Source of the DNA: Trachythela sp. YZ-2020 | Lineage: Eukaryota > Cnidaria > Anthozoa > Malacalcyonacea > Clavulariidae | Direction: 5' to 3' | DNA: 64,000 nucleotides | Assembly (NCBI GenBank): GCA_016169945.1 | Contig: JADLSH010000073.1 | Location: forward strand, 1,984,001 to 2,048,000 | Shown here: positions 1 through 11,500 of the stretch, piece after piece | Layout: each line of letters opens with the position of its first letter | How positions within the stretch are numbered: position 1 is the stretch's first letter | The notes under the pieces: model-generated | The model's input: the letters and a program-made list of their open reading frames with translations, nothing else | Databases searched by the model: none | What the model was told of the DNA's origin: nothing | Program-made: the position numbers and the translations under genes

Positions 1-342
1 TTACTTTGTTACCTTTTCGATCTACACCAACAAAACCATCAGCAAAATCACTAGATGGCTCGATGATTCCATGCTGAGAATTGTTCCGGGATGGTTGCCA
101 GGAGATTTTTCAAGTGCGTTGCAGGTATTATTAGATGCAAAGCTTCATGCCACTACCTCCGTATAAGTTGCTTGATTATTGATTGCTACTTGTTTATTGT
201 CATGTTCAGTAAAGTCAGAAGAGGTTGCCGCTTCTACAGACGCAATGGGGTTAATAACATCGTCATTATGTTTTAAATCTTCGTCCTCGATCTCCGAAAG
301 GTTTAATGGGTTTACCGAGTTAATAGGTTCATTAAGCTCGTA

Positions 343-780
343 TTAGTTTATATTGCAGACGCTTGTTCGCCTATCATTTGTCGACGCGCCATCATCCATA
401 ACATCTCCTGTACAAATAGTTGATTGTTCGATAACAATTGGTTTATTAATTCCTTCCTCATTAACATCGCAAACATGTGCCTGATTTACATACTCAGGGT
501 ATTGACTTAGATTTTCTGTGGTATTTCCCAGTTTAGTTTGACTAAGAAAATATTTACTATTGCCAATAAAGTTTTGAAAATTCCGCATACCAGTGGTTAC
601 ATATAAAATCGAATCCGATAATGATCGAATAGCTCCAGTATTGATCAACTGACCGTCTTTAAGCTCCTTTACATCAGCTAAGTTATCAGACAACTCAGTC
701 GAGCACTCGCAGATATGTCCACAGATCTTCCTCTCTCCCTCGATAATCAGGATGTTTTTATTCTTTCTGCAAGAAATCAC
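343..780 (-). CDS. unrecognised ORF, 145 codons
   Basis: An open frame with an ATG start and no recognisable domain. It contains scattered cysteines and polar residues but no clear zinc-finger spacing, signal peptide or membrane segment. It lies downstream (in minus-strand sense) of the decayed gypsy and retroelement fragments, so it may be a leftover element ORF, an exon, or a chance frame. I assign no function. Confidence 0.2.
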   Translation of the reverse strand: MISCRKNKNILIIEGERKICGHICECSTELSDNLADVKELKDGQLINTGAIRSLSDSILYVTTGMRNFQNFIGNSKYFLSQTKLGNTTENLSQYPEYVNQAHVCDVNEEGINKPIVIEQSTICTGDVMDDGASTNDRRTSVCNIN

Positions 781-1202
781 TGCGAGGTTCCGCTATGAAA
801 AACCTTCTTATCCCCTCCTGGATGAGACCAATTTCCATCAAGTTTTAGATCATCGCCCACAAATTGTTTTAACGATTTAAGTCTCAAGACCATGCTAGAC
901 ATAGTTTGTCCGCTTTATTTAACATTTTACAAACCTAAGATTGGCATAAATGTTTCAAAAATGTTAATATTTTAACGGAGCTAAAATTTTGCATCCGCCA
1001 TCGTAGACAGTCGTGTCTACGCGGTGTCAAACCGCACAGTGTCTTCTTTCTCGTTACTACGGTCTTTTTAATTTTTATTTCAGTAATTGCGCAAAATTAC
1101 ATTATGTACATTAAAAAAAAAATTATCATATATCTTCAATAAAACGTCTAAAACCATCAGTTAAGTTTGTATAAATAGTCTGTATCTACAATAAAAAAAA
1201 AT

Positions 1203-1538
1203 TCATGTTATAAGTATATGAAGAGAAGATCTAGCTCCGCGTAGACACATAATTGCTGATCGTAATAGTGAAAAACTGAGTCTGCATCTCATCCAGTTGA
1301 TTGCCTTACTGTACGGTTTGCCATGTTTATCAGCAATGAAAGATGCAATTCTCTTATACACTACGTTTGCAGTGGTACCCATACCACCCGCGGTTGAAAA
1401 AACAAGGGGAGAGAATGACCCATGCTCTACTTCTCTGACTCGTTCGTCGTACGCTCTTCTTTTTTCAAGCTCATTTCTACGATAGCACTGGGAGAGAGAT
1501 GTGTTGCGATAGCTCGGTGCCAAAGGGTAAAAAACCAT
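1203..1538 (-). pseudogene. C-terminal fragment of a retroelement-associated protein
   Basis: The frame encodes a block with the landmarks RVREVEHGSFSPLVFST, GGMG and WMRCRLSFSLLRSAIMC. I recognise these as the C-terminal region of a protein family repeatedly seen in invertebrate retroelement-type ORFs; the exact clade is uncertain. Only this tail is present, without any upstream reverse transcriptase of the same family. At about 1540 it abuts a gypsy-type RT remnant on the same strand, so the region is a junction of two unrelated element fragments. It ends with a normal stop but has no clear poly(A) tail. Confidence 0.45.
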
Positions 1539-2380
1539 AACGTCAATGGAGCCGATGTGATTCTGAACATTAATCGACGATATCTATATAACCCCCAGTG
1601 GGTCACAAACGTTCTTGTCTCTTGAATCTTCCTCAAGTTCAATTTGATGAAAGCCCCACTTGAGATCAATCTTGTTAAACGTAGTTGCTCCGTTTAAATC
1701 ATACAACACTTCTTCTATGGTCGGGATTGGATGTCTTTCTCTCACAATTCATTCGTTCGCCCTTCTCATATCGACACACAATCGTATATCCTTTCCATCT
1801 GCCTTTGGGACAACCACTACTGGTGAAACCCATCTTGCAGGTGTTGCTTCTGGCAACTCTTCAATGTCGTCATCTTTGTCCCTTAACGCAAATGGTAGCT
1901 TACGTCCAGGCTGTGCAACGGGCATAACGTTCGCGTCAATATGTAATTTCAGCTTGTAATCCATAAGCAACCCGACTCCAGTAAAAATATTGGCAAATTC
2001 CTCACGAATGTCCGAATCACTTCCCTCCTCTGTGACAATGTTAACAGTTCCTTTTGATATTTCCTCGGGTCCGACCACAAGGACTTTCAACTGTTCTGCC
2101 GTCTTCGTTCCAAGTATAAATTTTCCGTTTCCTTTAATCACGGTGAACTCGTCTACACATTTTGCTCCATTCGTCTCACACACGACCTCTGCCGTAAATA
2201 TCCCCACAACGTTGATTGGCTCTTTCTGTCCATACGCGAACAGTTTCTTATCGGATATCTTTGACTCACGCTTAACACGATTTTGCTTGAGATAATTGCA
2301 GATCTTGTAATCAATTAAATTGCAATTTCACTCCTCCAATTGTTAACTTAACTTCACGTGCATCTTTTTGTCCATGTTGA
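1427..2380 (-). pseudogene. Ty3/gypsy protease-RT remnant
   Basis: The minus strand encodes the linker after the aspartic protease, then the N-terminal fingers of a Ty3/gypsy reverse transcriptase (WVSPVVVVPKADGKDIRLC, DMRRAN), and after a frameshift the INLKWGFHQIEL-like segment with a diverged GLYRYRRLMF motif near 1600. The palm with the catalytic aspartate pair, RNase H and integrase are missing. The protease part (2208-2380) has lost its D-T/S-G-A active-site core. It is part of the same decayed copy as the gag fragments immediately upstream. Non-functional; element family confident, clade not resolved. Confidence 0.75.
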
Positions 2381-2381
2381 T

Positions 2382-2669
2382 CTATACCAAAAGCATAGTT
2401 ATCTTTAGGTAATTTGTCCTCGTCCTCAGAAACTTGATATGCCTTTTCTTTCTTCTTGTCCTTCTCCCGTGGCTGTTTCCCCTACAGCATGCTGAGAAAT
2501 GGCTCTTTGCCCCGCATTTATTACAGCTTTTGGTCTTTGCTGGACAACCTGGATCTCGAGCGAAATGTCCGATCATATTACAGTTGTAACATCGCTGTTT
2601 ATTGTCTTTGTTGTCATACCCAGTCCCCTTGGCTGGTGATCTGCGCTTATTCTGATTTGCATTATACAC
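2382..2669 (-). pseudogene. Ty3/gypsy gag nucleocapsid with two zinc knuckles
   Basis: A basic segment contains CYNCNMIGHFARDPGCPAK, a slightly expanded CCHC zinc knuckle, followed by a second knuckle, CNKCGAKSHFSACC. This pair, just upstream of protease, is the nucleocapsid part of Ty3/gypsy gag, which binds and packages element RNA. The arginine-rich tail follows. The reading frame is separate from the capsid-like part, indicating frameshift damage. Confidence 0.75.
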
Positions 2670-2765
2670 CTTTCTTTGTTGTCCATTCGAACGCAGTTTC
2701 TGACTTAGAGCGTTTACGTATTTGAGCGGAAAATTGAGCCTATACCATTGACTTCAACTGCTCTT

Positions 2766-3075
2766 CTACAGCCTCATTTTCTCGCGCAATATCTTGTAAA
2801 TCCTTGAGCGTTGCATTAACACGTTCAAGAAACTTCCGTCTAAGTTTTGAATCACAACATTTCTCAATAACTTGGTGTCGAATTGCTTCTTCGATGCTGT
2901 CAAACTTACACGTAGTTGAGCCTTCTGTCCGAGCCGAGAAACAAATTGATCCACTTTCTCGCCGCTCGTCTGCTTCATTTGTCGAAACTGGTGCCTCTCA
3001 AACGGCAAGTTCACTTTAGGAACAAAATATTCATATAGAATCTTAACACATAGTCTGCCGGCCAAGCTGGCGAAA
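2766..3075 (-). pseudogene. Ty3/gypsy gag capsid fragment
   Basis: This stretch encodes a capsid-like helix region including YEYFVPKVNLPFERHQFRQM and a following VDQFVSRLGQKAQ segment, characteristic of the gag retrotransposon domain (short R.F..R.Q...E....F...L pattern). It lies directly upstream of the zinc-knuckle frame in the same decayed gypsy copy. The open frame extends further upstream to 3266 but that part shows no gag similarity and looks like flanking sequence. Confidence 0.65.
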
Positions 3076-3479
3076 GATGACGTTTGATGGCAATTCTTTG
3101 TTAGAAGCATATAAATTAAATGTAATATATAGAAGCGAAAATAACTTCTATTGACGGTTTGAGTTGTTGCCAAGCTCAAATCGGTATTTTTGTGCCCAAA
3201 AATGGAGGATTTTTGTAGTAGTATTATAGCACTCTTTAGCCAGTTTCGGAGCGCGATGAAATACATTCGTGTTGCTATGCGACGAAGAAAAGATTCTGAT
3301 TGGCCCTGACGGATATTTTGCGTGCGTCTATTGGCTGATTCATTTCGTCGGAAGTAATATGCTTAGCAAAGTGTAAACAAAGACAAAATTTAACAAAACT
3401 ATGACAAGAAAGTAAATGATGTTTTGCGGGGGAACCCCGTAAAAGAAATAAATAAAAATGAAAAGATAAATTTGTCCTT

Positions 3480-3760
3480 CAACAAAGCCAAAAGGGCAAA
3501 GCTAAAACGTCAAAGCGAAGCGCGAAAACTAAAAATTGCCGTCAAACTTCTAGTTCTTGGCCTTGGCCGAAAAGCTTTGGCACTTTGGCCTTTTAGCTTC
3601 AAAATGACTTTTTGGCCTTCGTCTTTTAGCTTCTCTGCTTAGACATTTAATAATTCTGCTCTTTTCAGCTTTGCCATTATTGGCTTTGGCCTTTTAGCTT
3701 TGGCCTTTTAGCTTTGATCTTTTTAGCTTTGGTCTTTTAGCTTTGGTCAATATAGCCAAA
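3480..3760. repeat. low-complexity AGC/GGCCTTTTAGC tract with inverted arms
   Basis: Variants of TTTGGCCTTTTAGC recur many times on the right, and their reverse complements (GCCAAAAGGGCAAAGC) on the left, so the tract can fold back on itself. No coding signal. The interval 3270-3480 and 3760-3980 shows nothing further. Confidence 0.7.
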
Positions 3761-3984
3761 TATATAGTATTAAAATTATACAATTACAAGTATTATAATT
3801 TAGAAAATAATATACTAAATCTAAAAACGAGATTCTAACTCGATAGCTCGATAGTTATAATACGACTGTTGGTCTTATTAAAAAAGTTATATTTTTTGAG
3901 TTTTTTCGCTTATATATGTTAATGAAACGTCTAACCTTTTTCGTCGCTCTTTTCTGTTTTCTTCGATATAACTTGCACTAGAAA

Positions 3985-4330
3985 TTCCGCCGTGTTGTAT
4001 GAACACGCCATTTTGTCCGCGTATACGACACGCTAAAAGTATGTTGAACACCTTTTTTGTGTGTTCTGTTCAAGGCGTGTTTTAGATTTGGTGTGTTGTA
4101 GGAACACGCCTGCCGTGTTGTAGGAACACGCCTGCCGTGTTTTATAGAACACACTTTTGGACTTTTGGTGTGTAATCGTAAATCCAAAGAACACACCATT
4201 TTGTCCGCGTATACGACACGGTAAAAGCGTGTTGTGTGTTCCAAGAACACACCGGTGTGTTCTTACAACACATGTTGTGTTCTTTCAGCACATCAAGCAT
4301 AAAACACATCAAGCATACAACACGGCTGCC
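3985..4330. repeat. GTGTTC/GAACAC-rich degenerate palindromic repeat region
   Basis: Short words GTGTTG, GTGTTC, GAACACGCC and GAACACACC occur about twenty times in both orientations, giving a dense set of short inverted repeats. A longer direct duplication, ATTTTGTCCGCGTATACGAC followed by ACG, occurs at about 4011 and again near 4198. Short frames across it are artefacts of the repeat. Confidence 0.75.
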
Positions 4331-4339
4331 CGGTTTTCT

Positions 4340-5620
4340 AAGTTGGTGGGAAAAGTTATCGCTGGAGTAAGCTGGTTTTCTTTCCGTGCGATATTTTTTC
4401 CACCATCGGGTCTTTTAAATCGGTATCCCATCCACTTTTTATAACATTTTACTCTAGAAGTGAGAATAAATATATACTCAGCAACTGAAGACGTCGTAAA
4501 CTTAGCTATATAAACATATATTGTCAGTAGCAAGAAAAATTTCACAAAGTTTTAATAAAACAGACTTTGTCCCAGTAGTTGAAACACCTTTCCTGCATCT
4601 TAACCACTTTACTAGTTTATTCTTGGTAACTTTTCCAGATTCTAAAAATTCCTTTGATATTTCTGCCCCTTCAATATCTTCTGGCAAAAGTTTTAATGTT
4701 TTTTTTAAAGGACAGGCAGCCGAAGATATCATTTTTTAATGCATTTTTACTAGCATTTTAAATTTCCCGCTCCCACCAAGGCTCGTTTTCATGTTTGAAA
4801 TAAACCGGAAGTAAAAAGCCCGCATAAGAACCATTAAAATAACATTAAATATAAATAAAATACAGCATTCGACAAATATCCCATCCTTCGAAATGTTTTA
4901 GAAAAAATCTTCAAATTTTAGCACATAAGTAAAGAATTACGGTTAACAACCACTCACCCTCAAAATAAACACTATCGTAAGACATTTTGCCTTTTGCATA
5001 GTTTCATGCTTGTAACAAAAAATGCTATTATCATTTCGTTCAAGGGCAATTCGTTGTATTTGTAAAAGTAAATACGTCTTAAATAGACGCATATATAAAA
5101 CAACAAGAATTTTTATATTCATCGCATTTCCGATTAACCACGTATTGGTTATCATTTACGGTTAGGAAGAAAAATGTGAATGACTGACCTTCTGACGCGT
5201 TATTCCAAGCCTTTATAGAGCTCGCCACAGCGTCTTTTGGGGGCCAAATGCAGATCCACTAGCATTGATAATGTGGTTTGCTATTTCATGTAGCTGTATT
5301 TGGGGTGTTTGAAGTAAATGGTCCATCATAATATACTCTTCATGATTAAATAAGGTCACGCTTCCAGTTGGGCGACCAAGACGGCAAGGCTTCAACATCA
5401 CCCGTGTTCAAAAATGTGTAACAGTCCGGTAAACAGTTTTAGGACAAACAAATAACTGTGATGCTATTTCATCATAACTGCTTTGGTAAAATAATCGCCG
5501 ATATATATATCATTCTCCATCGTAAATCGTCCGAATACGCATTAAAGAAAGCGCTAATCGAACGCGCAACTGACACGCACTGTAAAATCACGCGCGAGTT
5601 GACGCATATTAATTATCACG
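4340..5620. other. no recognisable gene
   Basis: Short frames only, none with a recognisable domain or codon signal. AT-rich non-coding sequence. I see no tRNA, SINE or element end here. Confidence 0.5.
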
Positions 5621-5629
5621 TGATCGATA

Positions 5630-5732
5630 TTTATATATATTTATAGATATCATCTGGTAATGACAGTATATATATATATATATATACATATACTGTCATT
5701 ACCAGATGATATCTATAAATATATATATATAT
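5630..5732. repeat. perfect AT-rich cruciform
   Basis: About 40-nt arms containing GATATCATCTGGTAATGACA and its exact reverse complement flank an (AT)n loop. A DNA cruciform or RNA hairpin could form. It may be a small foldback MITE, but no target duplication is evident. Confidence 0.85.
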
Positions 5733-6041
5733 TGGACTATATATATGCTCCTTCACTTTGTGTTGTTGAGCCCTCTGTGAGGTTAATTGGTGGTTATAGT
5801 CTATAATGCAAAAGCTCACTTCCATTGTGGTCGTTTGAGCACTCTGCCCCAAGACACTTCACGCATGTCTGGATGCGCATGTGTCTGAGTATTGTACCAC
5901 ATGCGCTTGGTGAGGGCAAGAGTATGGTGTATAAATACGAAGTCACTCTCATCTAGACTGCGTTACAAGCTGCACTGACGAGCCGTTGAACGACGAAACA
6001 TGCATGTCTGCAGATTTGACTATATATATATATATATATAT

Positions 6042-6390
6042 TCGCTTACCTCAAAACTTGTCTGCAACAGGCTGTTTCATCTGTAAAAGAATCATGAGGC
6101 AGTTTACAAGTATCGAAAGAAATGACCGCTTATATATACTTCCTGCCGGGTGTATGTGGGAGACAATGTGTGCATGCATGGCTTTGTTTGCGTTGCTTAC
6201 GCGAAATTTATTTCGATGACGACACCGTGAAATTATTTAAGCTCTTTTGTTGAGTAAACAATTCTTGTTTTTTTCTTTCAAAATAGGCAGGAAGTATATA
6301 AGCGGTCATTTCTTTCGATACTTGTAAACTGCCTGATGATTCTTTTACAGATGAAACAGCCTGTTGCAGACAAGTTTTGAGGTAAGCGAA
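6042..6390. repeat. inverted repeat, arms about 105 bp, spacer about 138 bp
   Basis: 6042-6147 is the reverse complement of 6286-6390, apart from an occasional substitution, around a unique spacer. The outer ends read TTCGCTTACCTCAAAACTTG. The right arm runs straight into the second palindrome and the 88-bp array, whose unit contains the related word TTCGCTTATCTCAAAACTGG. Confidence 0.85.
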
Positions 6391-6558
6391 AATCTATAAT
6401 TTGCTCTAACTATATGTTGTCGAGCACTCTTTGCGTTTCGTAGACCTAAACCTACACGGATATATATATATATATATATATACGTGTAGGTTTAGGTCTA
6501 CGAAACGCAAAGAGTGCTCGACAACATATAGTTAGAGCAAATTATAGATTTTCGCTTA
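6385..6558. repeat. second cruciform around a TA loop
   Basis: About 70-nt arms, including GTAGACCTAAACCTACACG and GAGTGCTCGACAACATATAG, flank an alternating TA core at about 6459-6482. The right arm is at the same time the first copy of the tandem array that follows, so the array seems to have grown from one arm of this palindrome. Confidence 0.85.
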
Positions 6559-7285
6559 TCTCAAAACTGGATTGTGATAGATGGTCCACGAAACGCAAAG
6601 AATGCTCGACAACATATAGTTAGAGCAAATTATAGATTTTCGCTTATCTCAAAACTGGATTGTGATAGATGGTCCACGAAACGCAAAGAATGCTCGACAA
6701 CATATAGTTAGAGCAAATTATAGATTTTCGCTTATCTCAAAACTGGATTGTGATAGATGATCCACGAAACGCAAAGAGTGCTCGACAACATATAGTTAGA
6801 GCAAATTATAGCTTTTCGCTAATCTCAAAACTGGATTGTGATAGATGGTCCACGAAACGCAAAGAGTGCTCGACAACATATAGTTAGAGCAAATTATAGA
6901 TTTTCGCTTATCTCAAAACTGGATTGTGATAGATGGTCCACGAAACGCAAAGAATGCTCGACAACATATACTTAGAGCAAATTATAGATTTTCGCTTATC
7001 TCAAAACTGGATTGTGATAGATGGTCCACGAAACGCAAAGAATGCTCGACAACATATAGTTAGAGCAAATTATAGATTTTCGCTTATCTCAAAACTGGAT
7101 TGTGATAGATGGTCCACGAAACGCAAAGAGTGCTCGACAGCATATAGTTAGAGCAAATTATAGCTTTTCGCTTATCTCAAAACTGGATTGTGATAGATGG
7201 TCCACGAAACGCAAAGAGTGCTCGACAACATATAGTTAGAGCAAATTATAGATTTTCGCTTATCTCAAAACTGGATTGTGATATA
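6497..7285. repeat. 88-bp tandem array, nine copies
   Basis: Successive TCCACGAAACGCAAAG starts at 6585, 6673, 6761, 6849, 6937, 7025, 7113 and 7201 give a constant period of 88 bp, with an initial variant unit at 6497. Units differ by one or two substitutions (AGAATG versus AGAGTG, TAGATTTT versus TAGCTTTT), which alternate among copies and imply multi-unit amplification. Frames across it only reflect the lack of stops in the unit. Confidence 0.9.
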
Positions 7286-7462
7286 GATTGTGAATGGACT
7301 TAGTGTTTAAATAAAGATGTCTAAAAGTAATTTGATTCTACATCTCTTAAAACACAAAATTTTGTTGGCCTTATGAACATATGAATAACATGAACAACCT
7401 CTCATTATCAAATCGATTTAAATGTTCGGTCAACAAAGCGAAGGGTGTAGCCCCAGACATCG

Positions 7463-8144
7463 CAGGGCCGTAGGAAGCTTTTTCGGATTTGGGGGGGGGG
7501 GGGGTAAAATTCACCGAAAATCAACCGACGACGCATGGCAAAAAAAAGGCGTTGTATAGGTACTAAACCTATACTAAACCATGCAGCAAGCGCATCATGT
7601 TACTAGTTCGTCGCGCAAATTGCTATTGGGGGCCGAACCTAGGAATTTTCCGTGCTTCCTGAGAGGACTTTTCAAAGTTGCGTAGTTTCTAAAACCTAAA
7701 CATTCAAGGCTTTTAACGCACTTTTTAACTTTTTAGAACCTCATGTGGTCCGTATACAATTACAAGCGTCGGTGAATTAGTTTTGTTCCTTCTGATGTAG
7801 GCCTATATACACGATGTAAAAGTAACGCCAAACTATCACAGATGAGTGGATTGCAGTTGGCTCTGCAAGAAATAGATAGAGTATGAAAAGAAGTACAATC
7901 CTGGATGAGCAAATTATTGCCGACGGCCCTGTGGCTGCGGTTGTTTAAATTTTTCCGAGAAAGTTACTTTCCACTGTCCAAACGTCTTTGGTAGTTAGGC
8001 TAGTGACTTAGATCTGTTTTCCAATAGTTACTGAAGTGTTTCTGTTTAATAATTGTAAATGAAACGGTTGACTGAAATCAATTCCAAATTTTTTCACAAA
8101 TTATTGGGGGGGGGCTGCAGCCTCCCTCAGTTGCTACGGCCCTG
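7463..8144. mobile_element. non-autonomous TIR element, 5-bp direct repeats
   Basis: The ends CAGGGCCGTAG and CTACGGCCCTG are exact inverted repeats of 11 bp, flanked on both sides by CATCG (7458-7462 and 8145-8149). G-rich homopolymer runs follow both termini. There is no ORF. CAGGG-type ends suggest hAT-like or related cut-and-paste ancestry, but hAT normally duplicates 8 bp, so the superfamily is left open. Confidence 0.65.
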
Positions 8145-8580
8145 CATCGAGGGACTGCAGTGATGTTAGATATTATCCGTTGAAAACTTCGTACAAGATA
8201 AAGTGACTGTAAACGAATTTTATTTAAATCCGCGAATAATTGCCAATGGCTTTTGTTTGACAAAATCATTCCTAGTTTAACTTTACCCAACTTTTTACGC
8301 AAACATTAAATTCAATATTTCTATGTTATGAGATCTACACGTTCTGAAGCGATTTTATATTATATATAACTATTTCCAATAATGGTTATACTAATAATTA
8401 ATGTGCTAAGGATTGTTAATGGTTGCTAATTACTTGTTCTTGTTAAATATATACCTTTGTAGCTCAGTTAAGAAGTTTAGACGATGACAACATGTTATCA
8501 GTTTCTCAGACAAAATTATTTGAAATTTCTTCTAGTACACATGCATTGGAGAAAATATTTCAAAATTATGTTATCCTGCA

Positions 8581-11500
8581 TCATAATAAAATACATAGCT
8601 TCTTGCGAGAACCGGCAACTTTAATTTTGTATGTTGACCCTAAATGTTCTCCCCGAATTTCCTGCGCGTGCTGGTGATAATTCTTTGCACTTTCAAGTTC
8701 GCCTGCATCCTGATACACTAAGGCTAAGTTCTTGTAAGAACTAGCAACGTTAATATGGTTTGGTCCTAACTGTTTTATTCGAATTTCAAGTGCCCGTTGA
8801 TGATAATCTTTAGCATCTTCCAGTTCACATTTTCTCCGACACACATTACCTAGGTTGTTGTAAGAAACAGCAACACCAGTATGGTTTGGTCCTAACTGTT
8901 TTATTTGAATTTCAAGTGCCCGTTGATGATAATCTTTAGCTTTATCCAGTTCACCTTTACCCTTACACACTAAACCTAGGTTGTTATAAGAAGCACCAAC
9001 GTCAGTATGGTTTGGTCCTAACTGTCTTATTTGAATTTCAAGTGCCCGTTGATGATAATCTTTAGCTTTATCCAGTTCACCTTTTCTCCGACACACATTA
9101 ACTAAGTTGTTGTAAGAAGCAGCAACGTTAGTATGGTTTGGTCCTAACTGTTTTATTCGAATTTCAAGTGCCCGTTGATGATAATCTTTAGCTTCTTCTA
9201 GTTCACCTTTACCCTGACAGACATTACCTAGGTTGTTGTAAGAAGCAGCAACGTCAGTATGGTTTGGTCCTAACTGTTTTATTCGAATTTCAAGTGCCTG
9301 TTGATGATAATATTTAGCTTCTTCCAGTTCACCTTTTCCCTGACAGACATTACCCAGGTTGTTCTAACAACAAGCAACGCGAGTATGGTTTGGTCCTAAT
9401 TGTTTTATTTGAATTTCAAGTGCCCGTTGATGATAATCTTTAGCTTCTTCAAGTTCACCTTTACCCAAACACACGACACCTAGGTTGTTGCAAGAAGCAG
9501 CAACGTCAGTATGGTTTGGTCCTAACTGTTTTATTCGAATTTCAAGTGCCCGTTGATAATATTCTTTAGCTTCTTCCAGTTCACCTTTTCCCTGACAGAC
9601 ATTACCTAGGTTGTTGTAAGAAGCAGCAACGTCCGTATCGTTTGGTCCTAACTGTTTTATTTGAATTTCAAGTGCCCGTTGATGATAATCTTTAGCTTTT
9701 TCCAGTTCACCTTTTCTCCGACACACATTACCTAGGTTGTTGTAAGAAGCAGCAACGTCAGTATGGTTTGGTCCTAACTGTTTTATTTGAAATTCAAGTG
9801 CCCGTTGATGATAATCTTTAGCTTTTTCCAGTTCATCTTTATCCTGACACACCATACCTAGGTTGCTGTAAGAAGCAGCAACGTCAGTATGGTTTGGTCC
9901 TAACTGTTTTATTTGAATTTGAAGTGCCCGTTGATGATAATCTTTAGCTTTTTCCAGTTAATCTTTATTCTGACACACCATACCTAGGTTGTTGTAAGAA
10001 GCAGCAACGTCAGTGTGGTTTGGTCCTAACTGTTTTATTCGAATTTCAAGTGCCCGTTGATGATAATCTTTAGCTTCTTCCAGTTCACCTTTTCTCCGAC
10101 ACACATTACCTAGGTTGTTGTAAGAAGCAGCAACGTCAGTATGGTTTGGTCCTAACTGTTTTATTTGAATTTCAAGTGCCCGTTGATGATAATCTTTAGC
10201 TTCTTCCAGCTCACCATTTCTCCGACACACATTACCTAGGTTGTTGTAAGAAGCAGCAACGTCAGTATGGTTTGGTCCTAACTGTTTTATTTGAATTTCA
10301 AGTGCCCGTTGATAATAATCTTTAGCTTTTTCCAGTTCATCTTTATCCTGACACACCATACCTAGGTTGCTGTAAGAAGCAGCAACGTCAGTATGGTTTG
10401 GTCCTAACTGTTTTATTTGAATTTCAAGTGCCCGTTGATGATAATCTTTAGCTTTTTCCAGTTCATCTTTATTCTGACACACGACACCTAGGTTGTTGTA
10501 AGAAGCAGCAACTTCAGTATGGTTTGGTCCTAACTGTTTTATTCGAATTTCAAGTGCCCGTTGATGATAATTTTTAGCTTCTTTCAGTTCACCTTTTCCC
10601 TGACAGACATTACCCAGGTTGTTGTAAGAACCAGCAACGTCAGTATGGTTTGGTCCTAACTGTTTTATTTGAATTTCAAGTGCCCGTTGATGATAATCTT
10701 TAGCTTCTCCCAGTTCACCATTTCCCTGACAGACATTACCCAGGTTGTTGTAAGAACCAGCAACGTCAGTATGGTTTGGTCCTAACTGTTTTATTTGAAT
10801 TTCAAGTGCCCGTTGATGATAATCTTTAGCTTCTTCCAGTTCACCTTTTCCCTGACAGACATTACCCAGGTTGTTGTAAGAACCAGCAACGTCAGTATGG
10901 TTTGGTCCTAACTCTTTTATTTTAATTTCAAGTGCCCGTTGATGATAATATTTAGCTTCCTCTAGTTCACCTTTTCCCCGACACACCATACCTAGGTTGT
11001 TGTAAGAAGCAGCAACGTCAGTATGGTTTGGTCCTAACTGTTTTATTCGAATTTCAAGTGCCTTATGTAAATAGTTTTTTGCTTCTTGGAGTTCAACTAA
11101 TTTTTTATCTAATATACCGAGTTGGTTGTAAATATCAGACACATGAAGGTTTTCTTTCCAGCCTTTCCAAATTTGAAGATTTGATTTTAAGAATTCCATA
11201 GACAGCTCAAACTCGCAATAGTCATGTAAACTCCTTCCAAAAAACAGGCATACTTCAGAAATTCTAGTTTTCTCAAAGCCTAAACTTACTGGATTTAACG
11301 CAAGCTCTGGAAATAATTTGATAATCTCTGTGTGGAATGTTTTCAAATGTGGAATCAATTTGATTTTATCTTCTCTATCTTTGAAGCAGTAAAGTATTTT
11401 TACAACTATACATTTCCCATTAACATGTGTTCCTATATTGGGTGTTTTGCTCTGCGTAAAATTGTCTATTTCAGATCGTTTGCAATGACAAAAAGACTTA

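Noticed and set aside
6497..7285. CRISPR-like array
   Set aside because: The 88-bp units are contiguous tandem copies without variable spacers, and the genome is eukaryotic.
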